From contig CAVZEV010000004.1 in assembly GCA_963774405.1 (NCBI GenBank), forward strand, positions 193,112-257,111: a stretch of DNA of 64,000 nucleotides, read 5' to 3'. The DNA comes from VRUE01 sp963774405 (lineage in GTDB: Bacteria; Actinomycetota; Thermoleophilia; Solirubrobacterales; 70-9). The notes under the pieces are model-generated. The model saw nothing but the letters and a program-made list of their open reading frames with translations. It had not been told where the DNA came from and searched no databases. Numbering within the stretch: position 1 is the first letter of the stretch; every line of letters starts with the position of its first letter. Both the position numbers and the translations under genes were made by a program. Shown here piece after piece: positions 34,247 through 42,414 of the stretch.

Positions 34247-35552
34247 CAAGCGAGCAAGCATGAGAGAGGGGCCTCTCTCCGATCTCTTCAGGTCGACGTC
34301 GGAGGAGAACGAGCAGCCTCCGGCCGAGCCACAGCCCCCTGCCGCTGAAGACGCATCCGAGGAAACCCCGCCCGAGCGGCTCAAGCGGGTGTTCTCCGAG
34401 GAGCCTTCTCATGCTCGGCGCGAGATTGAGCCGATCGTGGAATCGCCTCGTTACGGGCGGGAGGAGCCGGAGTACGAGCCGCCGGGGAGTGGGGAGCCGC
34501 ACCAGCCGGTGATCCGGGTCGTGGGTGTGGGTGGCGGTGGTGTCAATGCCGTCAACCGGATGGTCGAGGCGCGGATTCCCGGGGTCGAGTTCATGGCGGT
34601 CAACACCGATCTTCAGTCGCTGCAGCTCTGCATGGCCGACGTCACCGTCCACATCGGCGAAGAAGCGACGCGCGGTCTCGGCGCCGGCGCCGATCCCGAG
34701 CTCGGCCATCGCTCCGCCTTCGAGGAACAGGACAAGATCAAGCGCCTGCTCAAGGGCTCCGACATGGTCTTCGTCGCCGCCGGCGCCGGCGGCGGCACGG
34801 GTACCGGCGCCGCGCCTGTGATCGCCCGCCTCGCCCGCGAGGTCGGCGCGCTCACGGTCGGCATCGTCACCAAGCCGTTCAGCTTCGAGGGCAGCCGCCG
34901 CGGCAACCAGGCCAACAAGGGCATCGAGGAACTTGCCGCCGAGGTCGACACCCTGATCGTCGTCCCCAACGACCGCCTGCTCGAGGTGCTCGACCAGCAG
35001 ACCTCGATGGTCGAGGCCTTCCAGGTCGCCGACGACGTGCTGCGCCAGGGCGTGCAGGGCATCTCCGACCTGGTCACGCTGCCCGCCGTGATCAACCTCG
35101 ACTTCGCCGACGTGCGCACGATCATGTCGGAGGCCGGCCGGGCGCTGCTCGGCATTGGCATGGGCCACGGCAACGAGCGGGCCATTCTGGCTGCCGAGAA
35201 AGCCATTTCTTCACCGCTGCTGGAGACCTCGATGGAGGGTGCGCGGGCGATCCTGCTCTCGATCACCGGTGGCGCCGACCTCTCCCTGGTCGAGGTCAGC
35301 GAGGCGGCCAAGGTGGTCGGCGAAGCCGCCCATCCCGACGCCAACATCATCTTCGGCGCCAACGTCGACGAGGAGCTGGGCGACCAGGTCTGGGTGACGG
35401 TCGTCGCGACCCGCTTTGACGGGCGCCCGACGCCGCAACGCCGGGTCGCCGAGCCGACGATCCGCCGCACCAAAGACGCGCCGCGCTCCGGCCGCCGTGA
35501 GCGCTCCGGCGACCTCGGCGGCATCGACGTCCCCGAGTTCCTGCCCGGGTAG
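34233..35552 (+). CDS. ftsZ: Cell division protein FtsZ with N-terminal extension
   Basis: 439 residues. ATG 34233 lies 9 bases after AAGGAGG. The first ~88 residues are acidic and disordered (ENEQPPAEPQPPAAEDASEE), unlike standard FtsZ which starts within ~10 residues of the GTPase domain. The domain itself is canonical: IRVVGVGGGGVNAVNRMVEA, tubulin signature AGAGGGTGTGAAPVIA, NDRLLEVLDQQTSMVEAF and the T7 loop NLDFADVRTIMSEAGRALLG. The C-terminus GGIDVPEFLPG is the conserved peptide that binds partners such as SepF. Coupled to parA and not in a dcw cluster; flanking genes are ggt and ArsA ATPases. Confidence 0.93.
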   Translation: MSRRDKRASMREGPLSDLFRSTSEENEQPPAEPQPPAAEDASEETPPERLKRVFSEEPSHARREIEPIVESPRYGREEPEYEPPGSGEPHQPVIRVVGVGGGGVNAVNRMVEARIPGVEFMAVNTDLQSLQLCMADVTVHIGEEATRGLGAGADPELGHRSAFEEQDKIKRLLKGSDMVFVAAGAGGGTGTGAAPVIARLAREVGALTVGIVTKPFSFEGSRRGNQANKGIEELAAEVDTLIVVPNDRLLEVLDQQTSMVEAFQVADDVLRQGVQGISDLVTLPAVINLDFADVRTIMSEAGRALLGIGMGHGNERAILAAEKAISSPLLETSMEGARAILLSITGGADLSLVEVSEAAKVVGEAAHPDANIIFGANVDEELGDQVWVTVVATRFDGRPTPQRRVAEPTIRRTKDAPRSGRRERSGDLGGIDVPEFLPG

Positions 35553-35607
35553 TTACCCCGCCCGTGAGCGCGGCGAGCGACACGGTGACTTCCGGGGGTT
35601 CTAATCC

Positions 35608-37059
35608 GTGTCGGTCGCCGCGCGAACCTGTGTTTTGAGCGGGGTCGTCGCTGCGGGCCACCCTCTCTCCGCCGAGGCGGGGGCGCAGGTGCTGCGCGAA
35701 GGCGGCAACGCGGTCGACGCGGCGGTCTGCGCCGTGCTGGCGTCCTTCGCGGTCGAGAGCCCGCTGACGGGGTTCGGTGCGGGTGGATTCATGATGGTCC
35801 ACGACGGCGGTGAGACGACGCTGCTCGACTTCTTCGTCGCCGCCCCCGGGCGTGGCGGCGTCAAGCGGGGCGCCGAGCTGGTGCCGGTGCAGGTCCACTT
35901 CGACGTCGAGACCGTGCAGACGTTCTACGTCGGCCCGGTCTCCTGCGGCGTCCCCGGCAACGCCGCCGGGCTCGAGCGGGCGCTGGCGCGCTTCGGCACG
36001 GTGCCGCTCGCCGAGCTGGTCAAGCCGGGCATCGGACTGGCTCGCGAGGGCGCCCCGGTCAACCGCGAGCAGGCCTACATCCTCGACATCCTCGAGCCGA
36101 TCCACGCCCGCCTGCCCGGCACGCGCGAGCTCTACGCGCCGGACGGTCGCACCCTGCGCGAGGGCGAGGTCTTCCGCTTCGCCGAGCTGGCCGAGGCACT
36201 CGAACGCTTCGGAGCCGAGGGGGCGGAGCCCTTCTGCGGCGGCGAGATCGCCGCGGCCCTGAGCGCCTACGTGGTCGAGCGCGGTGGCGCGCTCGGTCTC
36301 GCCGACTTCAACGGCTACGAGGTGATCGAGCGCGAGCCGATCCGGGCCGACTTTCGCGGCAGCGAGGTGCTGACCAACCCGCCGCCCTCCTCGGGCGGGA
36401 CCCTGATCGCCTACTGCCTCGGCCTGCTCGAGCAGGCCGGCGAGAGCAGCGGGCCCGAGCAGTTGGTTGCCGCGATGCAGGCCGCCAACGCGGCTCGTGG
36501 CGACCTGCTCGGCTCGACCACGCACATCTCCGTGCTCGACCGCAACGGCATGTGCGCAAACGTCACCTGCTCCAACGGCTCGGGCTCCGGCGTGCTCGTC
36601 CCCGGCACCGGCGTGATCCTCAACAACATGCTGGGTGAGGAGGACCTCAACCCGGGCGGCTTCCACTCGATCCCGGCGGGCCACCGGGTCACCTCGATGA
36701 TGGCGCCGACCGTGGTCCTGCGCGACGGCGAGATCGAGCTCGGCCTCGGCAGCGCCGGCTCCAACCGGATCCGCTCGGCGATCCTGCAGACGATCGTGCG
36801 GGCGGTCGAGCAGGGCATGGGGGCGGACGAGGCGGTGCGGGCACCGCGGCTTCACTTCGAGGACGGCGTCGTCCAGGCCGAGCCGGGAATCGACGATGAG
36901 GCGCTGGCGCGAATCGAGGCGGGCGGAACCCCGGTCCTGCGCCGCCCGGAGATCAACCTCTTCTTCGGCGGCACCCAGGCTGTCGCCCGCGAGCGCGAGA
37001 GCGGCAGGCTCAGCGGCGGCGGCGATCCCCGCCGTGGCGGTAGCGTGGCGTTCGCATGA
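35608..37059 (+). CDS. ggt: Gamma-glutamyltransferase family protein
   Basis: 483 residues from GTG 35608. Ntn-hydrolase precursor: VVAAGHPLSAEAGAQVLREG, GGNAVDAAVCAVLASFAVES, GAGGFMMVHDGGETTLLDFF, the autocleavage/nucleophile Thr in GSTTHISVLDRNGMCANVT, and GSGVLVPGTGVILNNMLGEE with the C-terminal GLGSAGSNRIRSAILQTIV. No signal peptide is visible, so it may be cytosolic or the substrate may differ from glutathione (ergothioneine- or poly-glutamate-related substrates are possible). Overlaps the downstream cyclase gene by 4 bp (ATGA). Confidence 0.88.
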   Translation: MSVAARTCVLSGVVAAGHPLSAEAGAQVLREGGNAVDAAVCAVLASFAVESPLTGFGAGGFMMVHDGGETTLLDFFVAAPGRGGVKRGAELVPVQVHFDVETVQTFYVGPVSCGVPGNAAGLERALARFGTVPLAELVKPGIGLAREGAPVNREQAYILDILEPIHARLPGTRELYAPDGRTLREGEVFRFAELAEALERFGAEGAEPFCGGEIAAALSAYVVERGGALGLADFNGYEVIEREPIRADFRGSEVLTNPPPSSGGTLIAYCLGLLEQAGESSGPEQLVAAMQAANAARGDLLGSTTHISVLDRNGMCANVTCSNGSGSGVLVPGTGVILNNMLGEEDLNPGGFHSIPAGHRVTSMMAPTVVLRDGEIELGLGSAGSNRIRSAILQTIVRAVEQGMGADEAVRAPRLHFEDGVVQAEPGIDDEALARIEAGGTPVLRRPEINLFFGGTQAVARERESGRLSGGGDPRRGGSVAFA

Positions 37060-38159
37060 TCGATTTCGAGGCCGAGGGACTGCTCGACGGGCTGCAAGGC
37101 GACGCCCGCCGCGATCGTCTCACCCTGCTCGAGCAGCTGGCCTCCGAAGGGGTGGCGCTGGAGGAGCTGCGCGACGCGGTGGCCGCCGGGCGGCTGACCC
37201 TGCTGCCGGTCGAGCGCAGCATCGCCGGCGACGGGCCGCGCTACACGCCGCGCGAAATCGCCGCGCTCGCCGATGCCGACCTCGACCTCCTGCAGCGCGC
37301 CTCGGCCGCGCTCGGCCTGCCCTATCCGGACCCCGACGAACGCATCCTCACCGACGCCGACCTGGCCGCGGCGCGGCAGGTCAAGGCCTTCTACGACGCC
37401 GGTCTGCCCGAGGACGGCATCCTGCAGGTGGCGCGCACGATCGGGATGGCGACGGCGCGGATCGCCGAGGGCAACCGCGAGCTGATGATCCGCACCCTGA
37501 TGCAGCCGGGGGACACCGAGCGCGACCTGGCGCTGCGCTTCGCCGACGCCGCCGAGAACATGCTGCCCGCCTTCGAACCGACCCTGCTCTACGCGCAGCG
37601 AGCACACCTGTTGGAGCAGATCCGTCGCGATGTGATCGGCACCGCCGACCTCGCCTCGGGCGAGCTGGGCGCCACCACCGAGGTCTCGATCTGCTTCGCT
37701 GACCTGGTCGGTTTCACCAAGCTCGGCGATGAGATCGATCCCGAGGAGCTCGGGCTCGTCGCCGGCCGCCTCGAGGAGATGGCGAGCGCGGTGGCAGAGC
37801 CGCCGGTGCGGCTGGTGAAGACGATCGGCGACGCGGCGATGCTTGTCTCCATCGACGCTAAGGAGATGACCGCGGCGGGTCTGCGCCTAATCGATGCCTC
37901 CGAGGAAGAGGGCGAGGAGTTCCCCCGTCTACGGGCCGGAATCGCCCGCGGCCACGTTGTTGCCCAGGCCGGCGACTACTATGGACGCCCGGTCAACCTC
38001 GCCAGTCGCATCACGGCCATTGCCAGACCCGGCAGCGTGCTCGTCGACCTAGCGAGCAAGGAAGCCGCGCCGGATGCCTTCGAGTACTCCTTTGCCGGCG
38101 AGCGCCGGCTCAAGGGGTTCGAAGCGCGCAGTCGCCTCTACCGCGTGCGAAACGGCTGA
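37056..38159 (+). CDS. Class III adenylate cyclase with Rv1264-type regulatory domain
   Basis: 367 residues. Residues 1-~195 match the adenylate cyclase regulatory domain (Ad_Cy_reg) known as an autoinhibitory, pH-responsive module in mycobacterial Rv1264: YTPREIAALADADLDLLQRA, SAALGLPYPDPDERILTDAD, VKAFYDAGLPEDGILQVART. The catalytic domain holds both metal-binding Asp (VSICFADLVGFTKLGDEID and VKTIGDAAMLVS) and the transition-state Asn/Arg in YYGRPVNLASRITAIARPG. Product is probably cAMP. Translation coupled to ggt. Cytosolic. Confidence 0.88.
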   Translation: MIDFEAEGLLDGLQGDARRDRLTLLEQLASEGVALEELRDAVAAGRLTLLPVERSIAGDGPRYTPREIAALADADLDLLQRASAALGLPYPDPDERILTDADLAAARQVKAFYDAGLPEDGILQVARTIGMATARIAEGNRELMIRTLMQPGDTERDLALRFADAAENMLPAFEPTLLYAQRAHLLEQIRRDVIGTADLASGELGATTEVSICFADLVGFTKLGDEIDPEELGLVAGRLEEMASAVAEPPVRLVKTIGDAAMLVSIDAKEMTAAGLRLIDASEEEGEEFPRLRAGIARGHVVAQAGDYYGRPVNLASRITAIARPGSVLVDLASKEAAPDAFEYSFAGERRLKGFEARSRLYRVRNG

Positions 38160-38181
38160 AGCCGGGCCACCCATAGCCATC

Positions 38182-38259
38182 GAAGGGGCTTGACAACCGG
38201 CCCAGGCTTGGCGAGCTCGAGACTCGGGTTGTCAGAAGTACGGAAAAAGAACCCCTTTC
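38182..38259. promoter_or_regulatory. Nested inverted repeats upstream of the metzincin gene
   Basis: TGACAACC (38191-38198) mirrors GGTTGTCA (38227-38234); outside it GAAGGGG (38182-38188) mirrors CCCCTTTC (38252-38259). An AT-rich tract (TTTTTTTGATGTTAGGGT) lies between this and the gene. Could be an operator, a terminator for the cyclase gene or a structured leader. Confidence 0.35.
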
Positions 38260-38323
38260 ACTACGAATACTTTTTTTGATGTTAGGGTGCTGCGCAAATT
38301 CCGGAACACCGTGAAAGGACACG

Positions 38324-40624
38324 ATGCCCGTGACTCGTCCACTGAAGGGCCTTCTGGTAGTAGCTGCCTGCCTAATACTGATGTTCTCCTTCGCAGAGTC
38401 CGCATGGGCGACGCACGACCGCGCTACTCAGCTGTCGTGGGCAAAAGGAGCGAACCCGGGTGAAGTAACGTTCACCATCAAGTTCGTCGCGCGACGCAGT
38501 TACTACGGATTTCCATCCGTCGGCGAAAAGATCGCCGACCCCGAACTCAGCTTCGGCGACGGTACGGGCGCAATTCCGGAATTGACCATCACGGCAGCCG
38601 ATGCGGACATCATCTACACCGAAGGGCAGTACACCCATTTCTACGAAGGCGGCGGCCCGTTTGTAGCAACGATCGGCAGCTGCTGCCGTCTCTCGGCGAG
38701 CTCTGGTCATGTCAACAACGGTGACCTCTCCTATCAGGTACACACGCTGGTTAATCCTGCCCACGCCGTCTCGAGCCCGAAAATCCCTGTGGCGCCGATT
38801 GTCTCCTGCCCGACCGCCGGTCCCTGCAGTTTCACGATGCCCAGCAGCGGAGCCGCGCCTGGAAACCACCTCCGCTGGCGGCTTGCCACGCCGAGCGAGA
38901 GTGGCGATTCGTTCTTCGTACAGCCGGGGCCGCCCTTCGCGCCAAACTCGCTCGAAATCGACGCCGCCACCGGTCGGGTGAGCTGGGACACCACCGGTGC
39001 GACCCTGAGCGAACCCGGACTGCCGACCTTCTACTCGACCCAGGTGGTGGTCGAAGAACTCAACTCGGCAGATGAACTCGTCTCAGACGATGCGGCGGAC
39101 TTCTTCATCACCCTCGATGACACGCCCCAGCAGCAACAGCCCGATTGCGAAGACACAGACGAAAACGGCTCGAACGACAACGATGGTGACGGTCTTTGCG
39201 ACAACTGGGAGACCACCGGCATCGACTCCAACGACGACGGAACGGTTGACTTCGTGCCGGCGAATGCAGACCCCAACAAACCTGACGTGTTCCTCGAGAT
39301 TGACTACATGCACAAACGGGCGCCGCAGCCCGCAGCGCTCGCACAGGTGGCGGCGGCCTTCGCCGCTCACGGCATCACCTTGCATTATGAAATTGGCGAT
39401 GAAATCCCATTCGCCGATCGGATCGCATTCGGTTCTGGTTGTGGCCCGTGTCCGCCCGAAGCGGCTGATTTCGATGCGCTCAAGTCCGCATACTTCGGCA
39501 CCGCTGCCGACCGTAGCTCACCTAACCGGCTGGCGCGATTGGGGGCTCGGCGCTTCGTGTATCACTACGTCATATACGCAAACCAGCTGCTTGGCCTCAC
39601 GGGTACCAGCGGCATTGCCGAGCTACCCGGCAATGACCTCGTGATCAGCCTCGGCAATCCCGGCTGGCGCACGCCCGGCGACGGCCCGCCGACTCTGCGC
39701 ACAGAGGCAGGCACGGCGATGCATGAGCTGGGCCACAACCTCGGCCTGCAGCATGGCGGCGGTGACTCGGTCAACTGCAAGCCGAACTATGTGAGCGTGA
39801 TGAATTACACGCGCCAGACGGCTGGAGTCGTGCCCTCGGCGCAACTCGACTACTCGGAGTCTGCCTTGCCAACCCTGAACGAGAGTTCGCTGAACGAGAA
39901 CCTCGGCATCCAGGGCCCCGCCGGTACGGAGATCGCCTACGGTCCCGGGGTTCACGCGATAGCCAGTGCTTTCGGGTCGATCGACTGGAACAGGAATGGC
40001 TCGCTGCAGAGCTCAGTCGCCGCCGACGTCAACCGGCTTAGCGACATTGGCGGTTGCCAGGGGTCGAGCCCGGGCGAAAGCCTGACTGGCTTTGACGACT
40101 GGGACAACCTGATCCTTGCCTTCCAGGCGACCGCCGACTTCTCCGACGGCGTGCACCCGAGTGTCTTCTTCCAGGAACCGGACGTCGATGCCGAAGATGT
40201 CGAAGGCCAGGACGACGATGGGGATGGGCTTCCGAATATCCAAGACAGCTGCCCGACCGTCGCGGGCGTCGCGGCGAACGGCTGTCCCGCTCAGGTTTCC
40301 GGTGGGTCCGGCCAGGGGGGCGAGGGGCCGGGCGGTGCCGGTCCCCGTCCCGCGGCCGGCCCACCCGAGACCAAGCTGCGCAAGGCGAAGGTGAGGCGCC
40401 GCATCGGGGTGGCAACCTTCGCCTTCGCAGGGGTGGGCGGGGATGGCATGGCCTTCGAATGCAGGCTCGACAAGGGCCGCTTCAAGCCCTGTCGTTCGCC
40501 CAAGACCTACAGGCGCCTGAAGTCCGGCCACCACGTCTTCCGCGTGCGCGCGGTCGACGCCTCCGGGCAGGTTGACCAGACCCCAGTCGTCAAGAGATTT
40601 CGCATCCTGAACCCGCCGTCCTAG
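38324..40624 (+). CDS. Secreted metzincin-like metalloprotease
   Basis: 766 residues with signal peptide (KGLLVVAACLILMFSFAESA, cleavage near AWA^THD). N-terminal beta domains (~30-260), an acidic calcium-binding thrombospondin type 3-like stretch (DTDENGSNDNDGDGLCDNWE), then the zinc site HELGHNLGLQHGG (HEXXHXXGXXH) with the Met-turn YVSVMNYTRQ ~30 residues on, a second TSP3-like stretch (DDDGDGLPNIQDSCP) and a C-terminal module FECRLDKGRFKPCRSPKTYR ... FRVRAVDASG shared with the secreted protein at 15276. Predicted exported protease active in the medium or on the surface. RBS GAAAGGA before ATG 38324. Confidence 0.82.
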   Translation: MPVTRPLKGLLVVAACLILMFSFAESAWATHDRATQLSWAKGANPGEVTFTIKFVARRSYYGFPSVGEKIADPELSFGDGTGAIPELTITAADADIIYTEGQYTHFYEGGGPFVATIGSCCRLSASSGHVNNGDLSYQVHTLVNPAHAVSSPKIPVAPIVSCPTAGPCSFTMPSSGAAPGNHLRWRLATPSESGDSFFVQPGPPFAPNSLEIDAATGRVSWDTTGATLSEPGLPTFYSTQVVVEELNSADELVSDDAADFFITLDDTPQQQQPDCEDTDENGSNDNDGDGLCDNWETTGIDSNDDGTVDFVPANADPNKPDVFLEIDYMHKRAPQPAALAQVAAAFAAHGITLHYEIGDEIPFADRIAFGSGCGPCPPEAADFDALKSAYFGTAADRSSPNRLARLGARRFVYHYVIYANQLLGLTGTSGIAELPGNDLVISLGNPGWRTPGDGPPTLRTEAGTAMHELGHNLGLQHGGGDSVNCKPNYVSVMNYTRQTAGVVPSAQLDYSESALPTLNESSLNENLGIQGPAGTEIAYGPGVHAIASAFGSIDWNRNGSLQSSVAADVNRLSDIGGCQGSSPGESLTGFDDWDNLILAFQATADFSDGVHPSVFFQEPDVDAEDVEGQDDDGDGLPNIQDSCPTVAGVAANGCPAQVSGGSGQGGEGPGGAGPRPAAGPPETKLRKAKVRRRIGVATFAFAGVGGDGMAFECRLDKGRFKPCRSPKTYRRLKSGHHVFRVRAVDASGQVDQTPVVKRFRILNPPS

Positions 40625-40635
40625 GCGGCGGGTTC
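40609..40635. terminator. Bidirectional hairpin between convergent genes
   Basis: GAACCCGCCG, 7 bases, CGGCGGGTTC: a 10-bp perfect stem that covers the end of the metzincin gene and the stop codon of the opposing methyltransferase gene. There is no T-run, but the position between convergent genes suits a shared terminator. Confidence 0.5.
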
Positions 40636-41551
40636 AGCTCGGCTTGCGGGCGGAGACGAGCAGGTTGTAGAAGAGCTCGGCAGGCAGGTGCGGCTCGAGC
40701 AGGCTGCCGTCGACCTTCTGCAGGACCATGTAGCTGCGGAAGGCGAAGCGGCGCCAGCCCCAGGAGATCGATTCCGGCTCGGCGCTCGACTCGACCGTGC
40801 GCAGGCCCCAGCCCCAGGCATTGGCGAGCAGCTCCTCGCCGCCGACGTGACGGTCCTCGAAGCCCGCGTCACGCAGCAGCCGGCGCAGATCGGCGGGGGC
40901 GAAGGCGTGGACGTCGACCTCGCCCTCGAGCGCGTGGCCGTCGGACTGCTCGGCCTCGGCGATCGCCCGCGGCTTGGCGCGGACGACCCGCCGCCAGGCC
41001 GGCGCGAGGAGCAGGCCGGCGCGCTTGGGTAGCGCGGCGAGGCGGTCGCCGTAGCGCGAGGGCTCGCCGGCAAAGGCGATCGCGCCGCCGGGGCGCAGCA
41101 CGCGGCGGAATTCGGCGAAGGCCCGGTCGAGGTCGGGGATGTGATGGAGCACGGCGTGGCCGAAGACGAGGTCGAAGCTCTCGTCCTCGAAGGGCAGCGC
41201 CTCGGCCTCGGTCTCGACCGTCTCGACCGCGAGTCCCAGCCCCTCGGCCGTGGCGGCCAGCTGCCGCAGCATTCCCGGCGAGATGTCGGTCGCGGTGAGG
41301 CTCTCGATCACGCCCAGTTGCAGCAGGTTGAGCGAGAAGTAGCCGGTGCCCGAGCCGATCTCCAGGCCGCGGCCGAAGCCGGCGCCGTCGCGCCCGCCCA
41401 GCGCCTTGACCAGCTTCTGGCGCACCTGCTCCTGGCCGGTGGCGCCGAAGTCGATGCCCCACTTGGCGTCGTATTCGTGGGCGGCGGCGTCGTGGTAGCG
41501 GGTGTTGACGTCCTTGATGTGCTCGTGGCTGGCGGTGGGGGAGGCCGGCAT
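40634..41551 (-). CDS. Class I SAM-dependent methyltransferase
   Basis: 305 residues. Motif I GRGLEIGSGTGYFSLNLLQL, motif II region LTATDISPGMLRQLAATAE, post-motif DESFDLVFGHAVLHHIPDLD and RVLRPGGAIAFAGEPSRYGD mark a Methyltransf_11-type enzyme. The C-terminal ~110 residues (SWGWRRFAFRSYMVLQKVDG) are unlike small-molecule enzymes of the group and may be specific to its substrate, which is unknown. Divergent from the next methyltransferase; a 43-bp palindrome lies between them. Confidence 0.85.
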   Translation of the reverse strand: MPASPTASHEHIKDVNTRYHDAAAHEYDAKWGIDFGATGQEQVRQKLVKALGGRDGAGFGRGLEIGSGTGYFSLNLLQLGVIESLTATDISPGMLRQLAATAEGLGLAVETVETEAEALPFEDESFDLVFGHAVLHHIPDLDRAFAEFRRVLRPGGAIAFAGEPSRYGDRLAALPKRAGLLLAPAWRRVVRAKPRAIAEAEQSDGHALEGEVDVHAFAPADLRRLLRDAGFEDRHVGGEELLANAWGWGLRTVESSAEPESISWGWRRFAFRSYMVLQKVDGSLLEPHLPAELFYNLLVSARKPS

Positions 41552-41588
41552 GGCGCGGAACTCTACGCGGATCGGCGCAATCGACGCC

Positions 41589-41631
41589 GATGTCGCACTT
41601 CTTGCCGGTATGCGGCAAGAAGTGCGACATC
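41589..41631. repeat. Perfect 19-bp inverted repeat between divergent methyltransferases
   Basis: Left arm GATGTCGCACTTCTTGCCG, 5-base centre, exact mirrored right arm. Its design (about 45 bp, CTT/AAG arms, TAT at the centre) resembles the three CCGGTGCGC palindromes though the sequence differs. Also a potential operator for the two genes. Confidence 0.7.
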
Positions 41632-41649
41632 AATACGGTGGCGGGCCAC

Positions 41650-42414
41650 GTGAGCCGCGAATACCTGCAGGAAAACCAGCCCGAGGGCGTGCCGCCGCTG
41701 CCTTTGACCGGCGAGCGCACCCTGCCCGACGTGCCCGAGGAGAACTACTGGTACCGGCGCCACCTCGTCGTCTACGAGTGGATCGCGGCGCGGGTGGGGG
41801 GGAAGCGCGTCGTCGACATGGCCTGCGGCGAGGGCTACGGATCGAGCGTCCTGGCCGGTACCGCGGCGAGCGTCGTCGGCGTTGACGCCAACCCCGAGGC
41901 CCACGAGCACGCCCGCCTGCGCTACGTACGCCCCAACCTGCGCTTCGAGCGCGACCTGGTCGAGAGCTTCGCCGAGCCCTGCGACGCGGTCGTCTTCCTG
42001 CAGACGATCGAGCACGTGCAGGACGCCGGCGCGATCCTCGATCACTTCCGCTCGATGCTCGAGCCCGGCGGCGTCGCCTACGTCTCGACTCCCAACCTGC
42101 TCACCCTCGCGCCCCCCGGGGCGCAGAAGTCCGACAACCCCTGGCACGTGCACGAGTACCGCGCCGAGGAGTTCCGCACGCTCTGCGAGGAGCACTTCCC
42201 CCGGGTCGAGCTCCACGGCCTCTTCCACGCCCGCAAGCTGCGCGCCCACGAGCTGGCCCTGAAGCTCGGCTGGGACCGCGTCCACAAGGCGCTCCACCTC
42301 ACCAAGCCGTTCTACGACCGCTTCACGCCCGCGATCGACAGCTCCGACTTCGCCCTCCGGCAGGGCGATCTCGACCGCGCGCTCGACTTCATCGCTGTCT
42401 GCCATGGCCCCTGA
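41650..42414 (+). CDS. SAM methyltransferase of a methylated-polysaccharide cluster (Rv3030-like)
   Basis: About 254 residues from GTG 41650 (an upstream in-frame ATG at 41590 lies inside the palindrome and gives an unlikely leader). GERTLPDVPEENYWYRRHLV, motif I RVVDMACGEGYGSSVLAGT, VVGVDANPEAHEHARLRYV, VFLQTIEHVQDAGAILDHFR, PGGVAYVSTPNLLTLAPPGA. Followed without gap by GH57 and GT4 genes, the same order as Rv3030-Rv3031-Rv3032 in M. tuberculosis, where the set makes methylglucose lipopolysaccharide. A role in methylating an intracellular glucan is inferred from this order. Confidence 0.83.
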   Translation: MSREYLQENQPEGVPPLPLTGERTLPDVPEENYWYRRHLVVYEWIAARVGGKRVVDMACGEGYGSSVLAGTAASVVGVDANPEAHEHARLRYVRPNLRFERDLVESFAEPCDAVVFLQTIEHVQDAGAILDHFRSMLEPGGVAYVSTPNLLTLAPPGAQKSDNPWHVHEYRAEEFRTLCEEHFPRVELHGLFHARKLRAHELALKLGWDRVHKALHLTKPFYDRFTPAIDSSDFALRQGDLDRALDFIAVCHGP

